A stretch of DNA of 64,000 bases, taken from positions 806,001 to 870,000 of the forward strand of contig NZ_OY808998.1 in assembly GCF_963681195.1 (NCBI RefSeq), read 5' to 3'. The notes under the pieces are model-generated. The model worked only from the letters and a program-made list of their open reading frames with translations. It did no database searches and had not been told where the DNA came from. The stretch's first letter is position 1. Each line of letters opens with the position of its first letter. The stretch is from Vibrio sp. 16 (lineage in GTDB: Bacteria > Pseudomonadota > Gammaproteobacteria > Enterobacterales > Vibrionaceae). Below, in pieces: positions 18,316 through 26,505 of the stretch. Made by a program: the position numbers and the translations under genes.

Positions 18316-19215
18316 GCCATCAATCGAATCCAAGTGTTGGACAATAAAATCGATAAATGCGCGAATGTGAGGTTTCGGGTAGTGAGATGGCTTGTACAGC
18401 GCGTAGATTTCATCGCTGCGTTTCTCTCCATAAGAGACCTGCCATTCGGGCAAAATATTAGTCAAGGTTCCCTGCTTTAGGTAGGGAGCGACCATCCAAT
18501 CTGACAGCAGCAACACGCCGCTACCATGCAGTGCGCCTTGCAATATGGGCGAGCCACCTCTTGAGCTAAAATTACCCGTGACTTGAACTTTGTGTCGCTC
18601 GTTTTCTCGGCTGAAATACCAATGACACTTCTGCCGCTGCTGGCTAATCAATAAACAATTGTGTCCACTCAGATCGTTTGGCTCAGTGATGGCTGGGTTC
18701 GCTTTTAGGTACTGAGGTGATGCGACCAACACGGTGCGGTTAGTGAGGAGTTTTCGTGCCTTTAATCGGCTGTCTTTCGGCGTACCAATACGAATGGCTA
18801 AATCGATGTTGTCACTATTTAAGTCGACCACATGGTTATCGAGTTCAAGCTCGATTTGAACCTTTGGATATTGGGCGAGAAACCTTGGGATCAAAGGCGC
18901 TAGGAAGACATTACCAAAGCTCTCAAATGCCGAAATACGCAGTAATCCTTGGGGCTGGCTGGGTGATTGCTTCATTTGATTGACTAACGCATCCGCTTCT
19001 TCCACCAGAGATAAGGCTTGATGATGAAAGTAACGCCCTTCGTCAGTGAGAACCAGTTGGCGGGTGCTGCGTTTAAACAGAGTCGTTTGCAGCTTTGCCT
19101 CTAGATTGTCTATGTTTCGTGCTACCGAAGAAGGCGCCATGCTCAGTGCATTCGCCGCTTGAGAAAAACTCCCCGATTCGACCACCTGATTGAACACTCT
19201 AATCAACTCAAACAT
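18301..19215 (-). CDS. LysR-family regulator
   Basis: A typical LysR protein of 304 residues: helix-turn-helix FSQAANALSMAPSSVARNI, then the effector domain starting LLRISAFESFG. The ATG at 19215 has AGGTGAGG six bases upstream and is preferred to the GTG at 19227. It is divergent from the AhpD-like gene at 19331, its most likely target, and its 3' end overlaps the LysE gene. The effector half carries two-part specificity features seen in many SDR- or oxidoreductase-linked LysR proteins, but no ligand can be named. Confidence 0.88.
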   Translation of the reverse strand: MFELIRVFNQVVESGSFSQAANALSMAPSSVARNIDNLEAKLQTTLFKRSTRQLVLTDEGRYFHHQALSLVEEADALVNQMKQSPSQPQGLLRISAFESFGNVFLAPLIPRFLAQYPKVQIELELDNHVVDLNSDNIDLAIRIGTPKDSRLKARKLLTNRTVLVASPQYLKANPAITEPNDLSGHNCLLISQQRQKCHWYFSRENERHKVQVTGNFSSRGGSPILQGALHGSGVLLLSDWMVAPYLKQGTLTNILPEWQVSYGEKRSDEIYALYKPSHYPKPHIRAFIDFIVQHLDSIDGLTGE

Positions 19216-19330
19216 GCCATGCCTCACCTTTGCGTTTTATGCAAAACTAAACTGCGCTTGGTTGGTATTCTGCAGATATTTGGATTGATGCACAATGAAT
19301 TTGACTTCACAGAAATGAAAAGGAACGAAG

Positions 19331-19768
19331 ATGAATTCACGAATTAATATTGCCAGTGTTGAACCTAAAGCGCTCAAAGCCATGTTGGAAGTGGAAGGTT
19401 ACTTGGAGGGGGCAGAGTTACCTACGCCATTAAAGAAACTGATTAAGGTTCGTGCATCGATGATCAACCAATGTGCTTACTGTATTGAGATGCACGTCGC
19501 TGAAGCGGACAACGTTGGCGTGTCTACGCAGAAATTATTTGCGTTAGCCGCTTGGAGAGAGTCCCCATTGTTTAATCCGCAAGAGCGTGCAGTGCTTGCC
19601 TTAACCGATGAAATGACCCAGATCGCGCAACACGGCGTTTCTGAGCAAGTGTATGACGCGGCTCTGGCGGAATTGGGAGAACCGCTTCTTGCTCAGGCGA
19701 TGATGCAAGTCATCATGATCAACGCGTGGAATCGATTTGCAGTGGCGACTCAAATGACGCATGGCTAA
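19331..19768 (+). CDS. AhpD-like / carboxymuconolactone decarboxylase-family protein
   Basis: A 145-residue all-helical protein with the CMD core: RASMINQCAYCIEMH, where CxxC plus His form the thiol-disulfide site of alkylhydroperoxidase-like members. The presence of this CxxCxxxH motif argues for peroxidase or disulfide activity rather than decarboxylation. AAAAGGAACGAAG precedes the ATG. The divergent LysR gene probably regulates it. A good terminator follows. Confidence 0.88.
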   Translation: MNSRINIASVEPKALKAMLEVEGYLEGAELPTPLKKLIKVRASMINQCAYCIEMHVAEADNVGVSTQKLFALAAWRESPLFNPQERAVLALTDEMTQIAQHGVSEQVYDAALAELGEPLLAQAMMQVIMINAWNRFAVATQMTHG

Positions 19769-19801
19769 CCATAGCCGATCAATACTCTTTCCCATCCTCC
19801 C

Positions 19802-19829
19802 AGCCTAGCGTTCAAACGTTAGGCTTTTT
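19802..19829 (+). terminator. Rho-independent terminator
   Basis: Stem AGCCTAGCG / CGTTAGGCT (19802-19810, 19817-19825; one G-T pair) with loop TTCAAA and a T5 run. Confidence 0.85.
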
Positions 19830-19865
19830 GTGTCTTTCTTTTTCAGGCTACGGAGTTTTTAGTTT

Positions 19866-19884
19866 TGTTATGATATAACATAAC
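19866..19884. promoter_or_regulatory. Probable Zur box in front of the Zur-like gene
   Basis: TGTTATGATATAACA (19866-19880) is a near-perfect palindrome of the TGTTATA..TATAACA type bound by proteobacterial Zur. It lies 26 bases before the start codon, overlapping the expected promoter. A second such palindrome occurs at 22742. Confidence 0.72.
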
Positions 19885-19906
19885 CTTAATTGGAAGGGAG
19901 AGCGCT

Positions 19907-20362
19907 GTGCAGATCGAAGAACTCATTGAAAGAGTAAAAGCCGAATGCAAGCAGCAAGGGAAGCAGCTGACTGCCAAACGTCAGCTCGTTTTACATGCTT
20001 TATTGAAAGCCGATCAAGCGATGTCTGCTTATGAAATTGTTGATTATTGCCAACAAGAAATGGGGCATTCGATTCAAGCCATGTCGGTGTATCGGATTCT
20101 GGAGTTTCTAGAGGATCTGAAACTTGTGCACAAGATACAGGCTTCCAATAAGTTTATTGTTTGCGCTCATATTGAGTGCGAGCATGAACATGGCACACCC
20201 CAGTTTTTCATCTGCTCAAAATGCAACAAAATCAGCGAACAGATCGTCGATCCTTCTTTGATGTCTGGGTTGCAACACCATGCTCGTCAACAAGGATTTA
20301 CGGTGATCCAGCCCCAAATTGAAATCAACTGCGTGTGTGACGAGTGTTTAAAGTCTTCGTAG
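19907..20362 (+). CDS. Zur-like Fur-family zinc regulator
   Basis: A 151-residue Fur-superfamily repressor starting at GTG with AGGGAG seven bases upstream. The winged helix (SAYEIVDYCQQE..MSVYRILEFLEDLKLVHKI) is followed by the metal domain. Both zinc sites known from E. coli Zur can be placed: structural Cys103, Cys106, Cys144 and Cys147, and regulatory His75, Cys86, His95 and Glu111. This favours Zur over Fur, which has a different histidine-rich region. A Zur-type palindrome lies in its own promoter, and a dihydroorotase gene follows after 58 bases, probably in one operon. If the main zur sits elsewhere in the genome, as is usual in vibrios, this is a second, zinc-regulated paralogue. Confidence 0.85.
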   Translation: MQIEELIERVKAECKQQGKQLTAKRQLVLHALLKADQAMSAYEIVDYCQQEMGHSIQAMSVYRILEFLEDLKLVHKIQASNKFIVCAHIECEHEHGTPQFFICSKCNKISEQIVDPSLMSGLQHHARQQGFTVIQPQIEINCVCDECLKSS

Positions 20363-20420
20363 CTTGTCTTTCCTCCTTTCCGACCACGAACTCTAAACCT
20401 CAAGGAGAGCCGAATAGATC

Positions 20421-21755
20421 ATGACATCGACATTGATTAAAAATGCCCGAATAGTAAATGAAGGAAGTGTACAACGAGCCGATCTTCGTATTGTGGATCA
20501 ACGTATCGCAAAAATAGATGCGCATATTGAAGCTCAGGCAGGTGATACCATTATAGACGCAGACGGCGCCTATTTATTGCCCGGAATGATTGATGATCAA
20601 GTTCATTTTAGAGAGCCTGGCTTAACCCATAAAGGCACCATTGCATCCGAGTCTCGTGCGGCTGTTGCTGGCGGAATCACGAGTTTCATGGAAATGCCCA
20701 ACGTTGCACCTGCCACGACGACGATTGAAGCGTTGGAAGACAAATTCGCCTTGGCAGCCGAAGCAGCTTATGCCAACTATTCGTTTTACCTAGGAGCGAC
20801 AGAAGATAATTTAGCTGAAATTAAGCGCCTTGATCCCAAATCGCACTGTGGTGTGAAAGTCTTTATGGGAGCATCCACTGGAAACCTTTTGGTTGAGTCA
20901 CCAAAAGCGTTGGAAGATATTTTTCGTGAGTCGCCAGTGCTGATTGTGACTCATTGTGAAAGTGGTCCAGTTATCGCAAAAAATAGAGCGCGACGATTAA
21001 TGGACAATGCGCCTCTTACCATTCATGACCATCCTATTCTGCGCGATGACGAAGCGTGTTACGCCTCTTCGTCGTACGCGGTTAGCTTAGCGAAAAAGTA
21101 TTCAAGCCAACTTCATGTACTCCACATTACCACCGAAAAAGAGCTGGCTTTATTTGAAGCTGGCCCTGTTGAGGGTAAAAGTATTACCGCAGAAGCTTGT
21201 GTTCATCATTTGTGGTTTAGTGCCGACGACTACGCAGAGCGTGGCAATCGAATTAAGTGCAACCCAGCCATCAAGTACAACAGCGACCGAGCTGCGCTTT
21301 TGAACGCGCTATCGACCGGACAAATTGATATTATCGCGACGGATCATGCACCTCACACGCTGGAAGAAAAACAGGTGGAGTACGATCAGGCGCCTGCTGG
21401 GTTACCTTTAGTTCAGCATGCGCTGCTGACTTTGTTGGATCATGTTCATCATGGCCGTATGACCATGGAACAAGTGGTTGAGAAAACCGCGCACAATCCA
21501 GCTATTCGCTATGCGATTCAAGATCGTGGTTTTATCCGCGAGGGGTACTATGCCGATCTCGTTCTGGTTGACCGTTCGACGACGACCGACGTCAGTGATG
21601 AGAACACCCTTTATCACTGCCAGTGGTCCCCCTTTGCTGGTCATCAGTTTCACGCTGCCATTAAGCAAACATGGGTCAATGGGCACTCAATGTTTGTGGA
21701 TGGAAACATCAACCAAGCGCCGGGCAGTGCAATGCGACTGAGTTTCAACCGATAG
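20421..21755 (+). CDS. Dihydroorotase (class I type) with altered zinc ligand
   Basis: The 444-residue amidohydrolase has dihydroorotase features: carboxylated-lysine motif GVKVFMGAST (Lys146), His178 in THCES, His235 in LHVLHIT, Asp308 in ATDHAPH. The first metal motif, normally DxHVHxR, reads DDQVHFR here: Gln60 replaces the first zinc-binding histidine. A Gln at this place also occurs, as I recall, in some other bacterial dihydroorotases such as those of Bacteroidetes, so the enzyme may work with fewer metals. It catalyses reversible ring closure of carbamoyl-aspartate in pyrimidine synthesis. Position behind a Zur-like gene with a Zur box suggests a spare enzyme for zinc starvation. AAGGAG lies 13 bases before the ATG. 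Confidence 0.88.
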   Translation: MTSTLIKNARIVNEGSVQRADLRIVDQRIAKIDAHIEAQAGDTIIDADGAYLLPGMIDDQVHFREPGLTHKGTIASESRAAVAGGITSFMEMPNVAPATTTIEALEDKFALAAEAAYANYSFYLGATEDNLAEIKRLDPKSHCGVKVFMGASTGNLLVESPKALEDIFRESPVLIVTHCESGPVIAKNRARRLMDNAPLTIHDHPILRDDEACYASSSYAVSLAKKYSSQLHVLHITTEKELALFEAGPVEGKSITAEACVHHLWFSADDYAERGNRIKCNPAIKYNSDRAALLNALSTGQIDIIATDHAPHTLEEKQVEYDQAPAGLPLVQHALLTLLDHVHHGRMTMEQVVEKTAHNPAIRYAIQDRGFIREGYYADLVLVDRSTTTDVSDENTLYHCQWSPFAGHQFHAAIKQTWVNGHSMFVDGNINQAPGSAMRLSFNR

Positions 21756-21772
21756 ATCGCGCCATCAATCAA

Positions 21773-21798
21773 ATAGCCCGAGTCGTTGCTCGGGCTAT
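21773..21798. terminator. Bidirectional hairpin terminator
   Basis: Perfect 10-bp stem ATAGCCCGAG / CTCGGGCTAT (21773-21782, 21789-21798) between the convergent dihydroorotase and aspartoacylase genes. There is no strong T run. Confidence 0.7.
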
Positions 21799-21811
21799 CT
21801 GCACATAGGCA

Positions 21812-22684
21812 CTATTTGACGACGATGGTTTTTTTCTCTGCTAATGCCATCGCAACATGAGACGAAGCGTAAGCACTTTCATTGATGAAGTGAGGGTAGA
21901 TATCATGGTCTTTTTCCCAACAGATGTCATAACCAGAGAGTGTCGTCAGTAATGGTTCGCCCGGTTTGACAACGTTGAAGTCTCTGCCACAAATGGTTGG
22001 GTGGACCAGAGCACTTCTCAGCCCGTCTTGCCCAAGCGGTATTGTCACCTCTTCGGTGTAGAAATAGGCGTCGTAATTGCTGAGGCTATCTAGCTGCCCT
22101 AGATTGTATTTTTCAAGGTAATCCAATACAAAACTCAGCATCTTTTTCATGTTTTCCAGTACATCAGATTTTAAAGCGCCATGAGCTTGGGCTCCTACCT
22201 CAATCATGATTCCATACTTACCTGCCGTGCAAAGGTAGGGTTGCTCCTGCCAAGTTTTCCTATCCTCAAACAGTATGTTTGCCTCCGGCATTCGCTGCTT
22301 AACGTAAGCCCCCATGTGTGTGTAAAACGGGTCTTGTGAGAGCAAAATGAGCGTTGCTCCCATATTGCTGGTGGTATTGTGAAGATCGATGACCAGTTGG
22401 TTGGCGGTTGTATCTAGGTTTTCTATCCATTGTCGAGCGACACCGTGTTCATGTAAATCAAGTGGCATGGTCTGAGCACGGTCAGAAAAGCATCGATTGA
22501 GGTCGGTATCGACATAGCGAACATTCCGTTTTACCGCTTCAGGGTTAGCGATGACGCTTGATGACGAAAAGGTGGTTCGATTTGCATCGAACAAGCGTTC
22601 ATTGATGAACTTCTGTAGATATATCCCTGAGAGCTCGTTGCCGTGTGTTCCAGCTACGAGTAAAACTTGATTCAATTGTGCCAT
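21812..22684 (-). CDS. Aspartoacylase-family zinc amidohydrolase
   Basis: A 290-residue member of the aspartoacylase/succinylglutamate desuccinylase (M14-like) family. Zinc ligands are His14 and Glu17 in AGTHGNELSG and His102 in IDLHNTTSNMG; the substrate-binding VDTDLNRCF and catalytic Glu162 in IMIEVGAQAHG are also in place, as in aspartoacylase. Length and motifs fit aspartoacylase better than AstE. The reaction is deacylation of an N-acyl amino acid such as N-acetylaspartate. The gene diverges from the M23 peptidase across a Zur-type palindrome that may control both. Why a zinc enzyme should respond to zinc limitation is unclear. Confidence 0.87.
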   Translation of the reverse strand: MAQLNQVLLVAGTHGNELSGIYLQKFINERLFDANRTTFSSSSVIANPEAVKRNVRYVDTDLNRCFSDRAQTMPLDLHEHGVARQWIENLDTTANQLVIDLHNTTSNMGATLILLSQDPFYTHMGAYVKQRMPEANILFEDRKTWQEQPYLCTAGKYGIMIEVGAQAHGALKSDVLENMKKMLSFVLDYLEKYNLGQLDSLSNYDAYFYTEEVTIPLGQDGLRSALVHPTICGRDFNVVKPGEPLLTTLSGYDICWEKDHDIYPHFINESAYASSHVAMALAEKKTIVVK

Positions 22685-22741
22685 GCCTTGCTGTTCCTTT
22701 GGTTCACTTACCTAACGCGTAAGCTGATCTGTCTTTTAAGA

Positions 22742-22757
22742 TATGTTATAACATAAC
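22742..22757. promoter_or_regulatory. Probable Zur box between aspartoacylase and M23 peptidase genes
   Basis: TATGTTATAACATA (22742-22755) is a perfect 14-bp palindrome sharing the GTTATAACATAAC core with the site at 19866. It lies 58 bases from one divergent start and 29 from the other. Confidence 0.72.
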
Positions 22758-22783
22758 AAATGTTACATACTTGGCCACCAGAA

Positions 22784-24040
22784 ATGAAACACTTTAAAAT
22801 TCTCGCCTCTGCTGTCGCGATTGCTGCGCTCTCCGTTGCGTTTTTGATTCCTACAGAAGACCCCGAGCCTCTATCACCACCGACAGAAATACAAATAACG
22901 CAAGCCCCAGTAACGGTACCAATAGCCACTAGTGGAGAAGTTCGTGCGCACTATTTTGTTAAAGTCGGAGATACACTCAGTGATATTTTCTCTGCTTGGG
23001 ATATTCCTTACACCACGTTGCTAGAAGTGCTATCAGCCGATTCCGCCCATTTGCAACTTGATACCATTCAACCGGGAGATCACTTGGAATTCGTGTTTAA
23101 GGGAGAGCAGCGACAGCTAGACTCTTTGACTTATCATGTGAGTATGGTTGAGCATGCTACTTACTCTAGGGATAAAGCGAACCCAGAAACGTTTCAATAT
23201 CAACTCGAGGAGGAACCTAGCGAGTGGCGTGAGGTCCTTTATAGTGGAACCATTGATGGCAGTTTCTCTTTATCGGCGCATAGGATGGGGTTATCGGCCA
23301 GTCAAATCGCCAACATCACACGCGTGTTACGAGATAAGGTAAATTTTGCTCGATCGTTGAGAGCTGGTGATCGCTTCGATGTGCTTGTGAATCGTCAATT
23401 TCTTGGTGAGCATCCAACTGGGAAAAGTGAAATCCAAGCGATTTCGTTTAACCTGTCGGGCAAAGAGGTCTCTGCATTTCTTGCTAAAGATGGACGCTTT
23501 TATGATCGAGATGGGAACAGCTTGGAACGAGCGTTTAATCGCTTTCCGGTCGATTCTCAATATCGCCGCATTACCTCAGCATTTAACCCAAGGCGCAAGC
23601 ACCCAGTGACAGGTCGAGTGACGCCACATAATGGGACCGATTTCGCCACCCCAGTCGGTGCCCCCATCTATGCGACGGGTGATGGTAAGGTTGTCGGGGT
23701 GCGAAATCACCCTTACGCGGGGAAGTATTTAGTCATTAAGCACAACAGTGTGTACACCACGCGTTACCTACATTTAAGCAAGTTCTTGGTTAAGAAAGGT
23801 CAAAGGGTCAAGCGCGGGCAAAAAATCGCCTTGTCTGGCGCGACGGGGCGGTTAACTGGACCACACTTGCACTTCGAGGTATTGGTGCGAAACCGAGCCG
23901 TGGATCCGATGAAAGCGGATCTACCTTTGGCGACATCCATATCACCGGACGATAAACCCGAATTTATCGCCCGTATTCACTTTTTTGATCAAAAAGTAGG
24001 GAATCAACTTTCTGAAGTTAGCCAGCCATTACAAGGGTGA
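22784..24040 (+). CDS. M23 murein DD-endopeptidase, ShyB-like
   Basis: An N-terminal membrane anchor or signal (KILASAVAIAALSVAFLIP) is followed by a LysM-like region (YFVKVGDTLSDIF, about 60-110), an OapA/SH3-like middle part and a C-terminal M23 domain. Zinc ligands are His282 and Asp286 (HNGTD) and His363 in GPHLHFEV with catalytic His361. The enzyme cleaves peptide cross-links in peptidoglycan to allow wall growth. ATG 22784 is preferred to ATG 22760, which sits against the Zur palindrome with no Shine-Dalgarno. In V. cholerae the Zur-repressed endopeptidase ShyB has this architecture, so the role here is likely cell-wall growth under zinc starvation. Equivalence to ShyB is inferred from domains plus the operator. 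Confidence 0.87.
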   Translation: MKHFKILASAVAIAALSVAFLIPTEDPEPLSPPTEIQITQAPVTVPIATSGEVRAHYFVKVGDTLSDIFSAWDIPYTTLLEVLSADSAHLQLDTIQPGDHLEFVFKGEQRQLDSLTYHVSMVEHATYSRDKANPETFQYQLEEEPSEWREVLYSGTIDGSFSLSAHRMGLSASQIANITRVLRDKVNFARSLRAGDRFDVLVNRQFLGEHPTGKSEIQAISFNLSGKEVSAFLAKDGRFYDRDGNSLERAFNRFPVDSQYRRITSAFNPRRKHPVTGRVTPHNGTDFATPVGAPIYATGDGKVVGVRNHPYAGKYLVIKHNSVYTTRYLHLSKFLVKKGQRVKRGQKIALSGATGRLTGPHLHFEVLVRNRAVDPMKADLPLATSISPDDKPEFIARIHFFDQKVGNQLSEVSQPLQG

Positions 24041-24053
24041 TGATCGGCTGGTT

Positions 24054-24692
24054 TTATCGCTCAATTTCGCCCTGAAGTTGAGCGAGAAAGCCTTTCATAT
24101 AATCAGTGCGTCTTTTCGCCTCTTGTTTTGCCGCCGGTGTGTTCATCATGGGTTCAAGTTTAAACAGCTTGTTATAGAAGTGGTCCACCGTGTAGCGTTT
24201 GTCATCCAACTCGCGCTGGTGACAAAATGGATCATCAACGTGATAAAGGCTAGAGCCAAAGCTAGCACTCACTTGCAAACATCGGGCAATTCCGACCGCG
24301 CCCAACGCATCTAATCGGTCCGCATCTTGAACGATCTGGGCTTCTAACGTGGTTGGCGGAATATTAGCGCTATAACTGTGGGCGCAAATGGCGTGGTGAA
24401 TCTCCGCTAGACATTGTTCAGGGTAGCCAATGCTCTTCAAAAATTCCGTTGCTTTGTCCGCTGCCATAAGAGAGCTTTTAGCGCGATCGGGGTGATTCTT
24501 AGGGAAGGTAAAACAGTCATGCAAATAGGCGGCAGGAAGGACAATATCAATTTTTGCACCTTCCTGCGCGCACAATGCGCGTGCGGTTTTGACGACTCTA
24601 GCGACATGGCTAAGGTCATGTGCAGGGTCTTGGACCATCTCTTGGCGAATAAATGCCAAAAGCTGAGGTTCGAAGTGTTCGATTGTCGCCAT
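24054..24692 (-). CDS. HD-domain phosphohydrolase (YedJ-like)
   Basis: The 212-residue protein carries the HD metal motif: His in AHDLSHVARV, the HD pair in YLHDCF and Asp in QDADRLDALGA. It aligns with E. coli YedJ in these places and in DDPFxxxRxLDDKRYxxDHF near the C terminus. HD proteins hydrolyse phosphate esters, often nucleotides; no substrate is established for YedJ. ATG 24692 is used since an upstream start at 24746 would add a non-homologous tail. It is convergent with the M23 peptidase gene, whose stop is 13 bases away. Confidence 0.87.
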   Translation of the reverse strand: MATIEHFEPQLLAFIRQEMVQDPAHDLSHVARVVKTARALCAQEGAKIDIVLPAAYLHDCFTFPKNHPDRAKSSLMAADKATEFLKSIGYPEQCLAEIHHAICAHSYSANIPPTTLEAQIVQDADRLDALGAVGIARCLQVSASFGSSLYHVDDPFCHQRELDDKRYTVDHFYNKLFKLEPMMNTPAAKQEAKRRTDYMKGFLAQLQGEIER

Positions 24693-24887
24693 CTTATTGT
24701 TCCATAAACGATTATGCAGAGATGGTATCACGACAACTTGTCGCAAGCTGTATACAAGGTCCTAAAGTGGCGGCGAAGAGGATGGGCAAGTGGTCAGTAA
24801 TCGAAGTTCGCCTCTTTAGCTCACCAAGGCTTTACTCTATAATTGCCGCGCTTTTATTTGGGTTACCCCTATTACCTTGGACAAATT

Positions 24888-25622
24888 ATGATTTCAAAAA
24901 ACCAACTTAAATTACTTCGAGCTCTTGGCCAAAAGAAACAGCGCAAAGCGCATGGTCTGTTTTTGGTGCAAGGTGAAAAGAACGTACTTGAGTTGGCTAA
25001 TAGCTCGCTAACCGTTAAGCAGATTTTTGCTACGCAAGAGTTTCTCGCACAGAACCAAAGCGAACTGAGCGGCTTTGAGTGCATAGAAGCGTCGCTTGAT
25101 GATTTAACTAAAGCGAGCACACTGGTTAGCAACAATGCCGCGATTGCGGTGGTTGAAATTCCAAGTGTCGAAACACCAAAAGCACAGGGCTTAATGATTG
25201 CCTTAGATGGCGTGTCTGATCCAGGTAATCTAGGTACCATCATTCGAGTTGCTGATTGGTATGGTATTAAACACATTGTAGCGAGCACCGATTGTGCTGA
25301 CCCATACAACCCAAAAACCATCAGTGCGACAATGGGTAGCTTTGGCCGTGTGACAGTAAGCCAGCTAGATTTACCAAGCTATTTAGAACAATCTAATCTG
25401 CCGGTTTATGGTGCATTCCTAGAAGGTGAAAGCGTGCATAAAACCGAGTTTGCTGCCGAAGGCATTTTGTTGATGGGCAGTGAGTCTCACGGTATTCGCG
25501 AACAAGCGGCAAAGTTTGTGACCGATAAGATCACGATTCCAGCCTTTGGCGGTGCAGAGTCGCTGAATGTCGCGATGGCTACAGGCATTATTTTGGATAA
25601 CTTGCGTCGCCAGCACAGTTAA
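24888..25622 (+). CDS. TrmH-family (SpoU) RNA methyltransferase
   Basis: A 244-residue knotted (SPOUT) methyltransferase. The N-terminal substrate-binding part (KAHGLFLVQGEKNVLELA) precedes three family motifs: DGVSDPGNLGTIIRVADWYG (motif 1), LLMGSESHGIRE (motif 2) and IPAFGGAESLNVAMATGIIL (motif 3, AdoMet knot). It transfers methyl groups to the 2'-O of a nucleotide in rRNA or tRNA; the exact target cannot be read. The chosen ATG at 24888 fits the family start; an earlier start at 24843 is only an open frame. A strong terminator follows. Confidence 0.9.
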   Translation: MISKNQLKLLRALGQKKQRKAHGLFLVQGEKNVLELANSSLTVKQIFATQEFLAQNQSELSGFECIEASLDDLTKASTLVSNNAAIAVVEIPSVETPKAQGLMIALDGVSDPGNLGTIIRVADWYGIKHIVASTDCADPYNPKTISATMGSFGRVTVSQLDLPSYLEQSNLPVYGAFLEGESVHKTEFAAEGILLMGSESHGIREQAAKFVTDKITIPAFGGAESLNVAMATGIILDNLRRQHS

Positions 25623-25643
25623 GCCAAATCAAGATGTTAAAAA

Positions 25644-25677
25644 AGCGCAGTGATGACCAGTCACTGCGCTTTTTTTG
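25644..25677 (+). terminator. Rho-independent terminator
   Basis: Ten-bp perfect stem AGCGCAGTGA / TCACTGCGCT (25644-25653, 25661-25670) followed by eight T. Confidence 0.95.
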
Positions 25678-25959
25678 TGCCTACGAAACTCAAATACGTC
25701 TTAGCTTGCCTTAATAACGATTTCTTACCGAGTGAGAACGTTATACAGAATGCCACTCAAGCTACTTTTTCCATGTGATATGATTTGCACATAAATTGTT
25801 AGATAGCGCCGTGCTGCATCACGACCTGGTCAGCAAGAGATTAGACCGGTTCAGTGAAGCTAATAATAGTTACGCGGCCTACTCAAAAATACACTTTTAC
25901 TGTTTATTTATACAGTTATCATGTGTATGCTTCGAATGCAATAAAGGGAGATGTACATA
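25678..25959. other. Gene-free stretch leading into cassette remnant
   Basis: No coding frame with a ribosome-binding site is seen. The motif GTTAGAT at 25798-25804 fits the integron core-site pattern GTTRRRY and could be the left edge of the cassette region. The last 15 bases hold the Shine-Dalgarno AGGGAG of the following acetyltransferase. Confidence 0.4.
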
Positions 25960-26370
25960 ATGGCAATAAAATACGAAGAGAAAGTTCCTAGCCCATCAGA
26001 GTTCTGCGAAATGCGAGTGAAGGCAGGTCTGTCTCCAAAATCGTTAAAGGCTGCCACTATTGCTTTGCCAAATAGCTTGTACGCTATCTCGGTTCGAGAT
26101 GGTGACACGCTAGTTGCGATGGGGCGAGTAGTTGGAGACGGTGGATGTAACTTTGAAGTTGTGGATGTTGCAGTCGCTCCGGAGTATCAAGGCCAAGGGT
26201 TAGGTCGGAAGGTTATGGAGCATATAGATAACTATTTATCGTCGGCAGCGCTTGAAGGCTCTTATGTTTCAATGATCGCAGATGAGCCAGTGTTTTACGA
26301 AAAACTAGGGTACAAGCTTGTTTCTCCATCCAGCCAAGGAATGACGAAGAAATTTAAGCCACACGCATAA
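25960..26370 (+). CDS. GNAT-family acetyltransferase, integron-cassette type
   Basis: A 136-residue compact GNAT. The acetyl-CoA loop is VAPEYQGQGLGRKVMEHI, followed by ADEPVFYEKLGYKLVSP, a pattern seen in many superintegron GNATs. ATG 25960 has AAGGGAG nine bases upstream; ATG 25951 is less well placed. The stop codon TAA is the first base triplet of an attC-like repeat, exactly as in vibrio gene cassettes. Substrate unknown. Confidence 0.87.
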   Translation: MAIKYEEKVPSPSEFCEMRVKAGLSPKSLKAATIALPNSLYAISVRDGDTLVAMGRVVGDGGCNFEVVDVAVAPEYQGQGLGRKVMEHIDNYLSSAALEGSYVSMIADEPVFYEKLGYKLVSPSSQGMTKKFKPHA

Positions 26371-26478
26371 CACACTGCTTAAGAATGATTCGCAACGCGT
26401 GGCTCTTTCAGTCTATCGTTGGGTTTCATGTTTATACGGCAAGCGATAGCTTTGCTCGCACCTTAATGCTGCGTTACA
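26368..26478 (+). repeat. attC-like site (Vibrio superintegron type), probably degenerate
   Basis: About 111 bases. The left end TAACACACTGCTTAAG and right end CTTAATGCTGCGTTACA are imperfect reverse complements, and the inner segment ATTCGCAACGCGTGGC is nearly identical to what I know from vibrio attC repeats (VCR/VPR type). The final core GTTACAT deviates at one position from GTTRRRY, so it may no longer recombine. Confidence 0.75.
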
Positions 26479-26505
26479 TGTTTTCATCAATTCAGGAGTA
26501 ATTTT

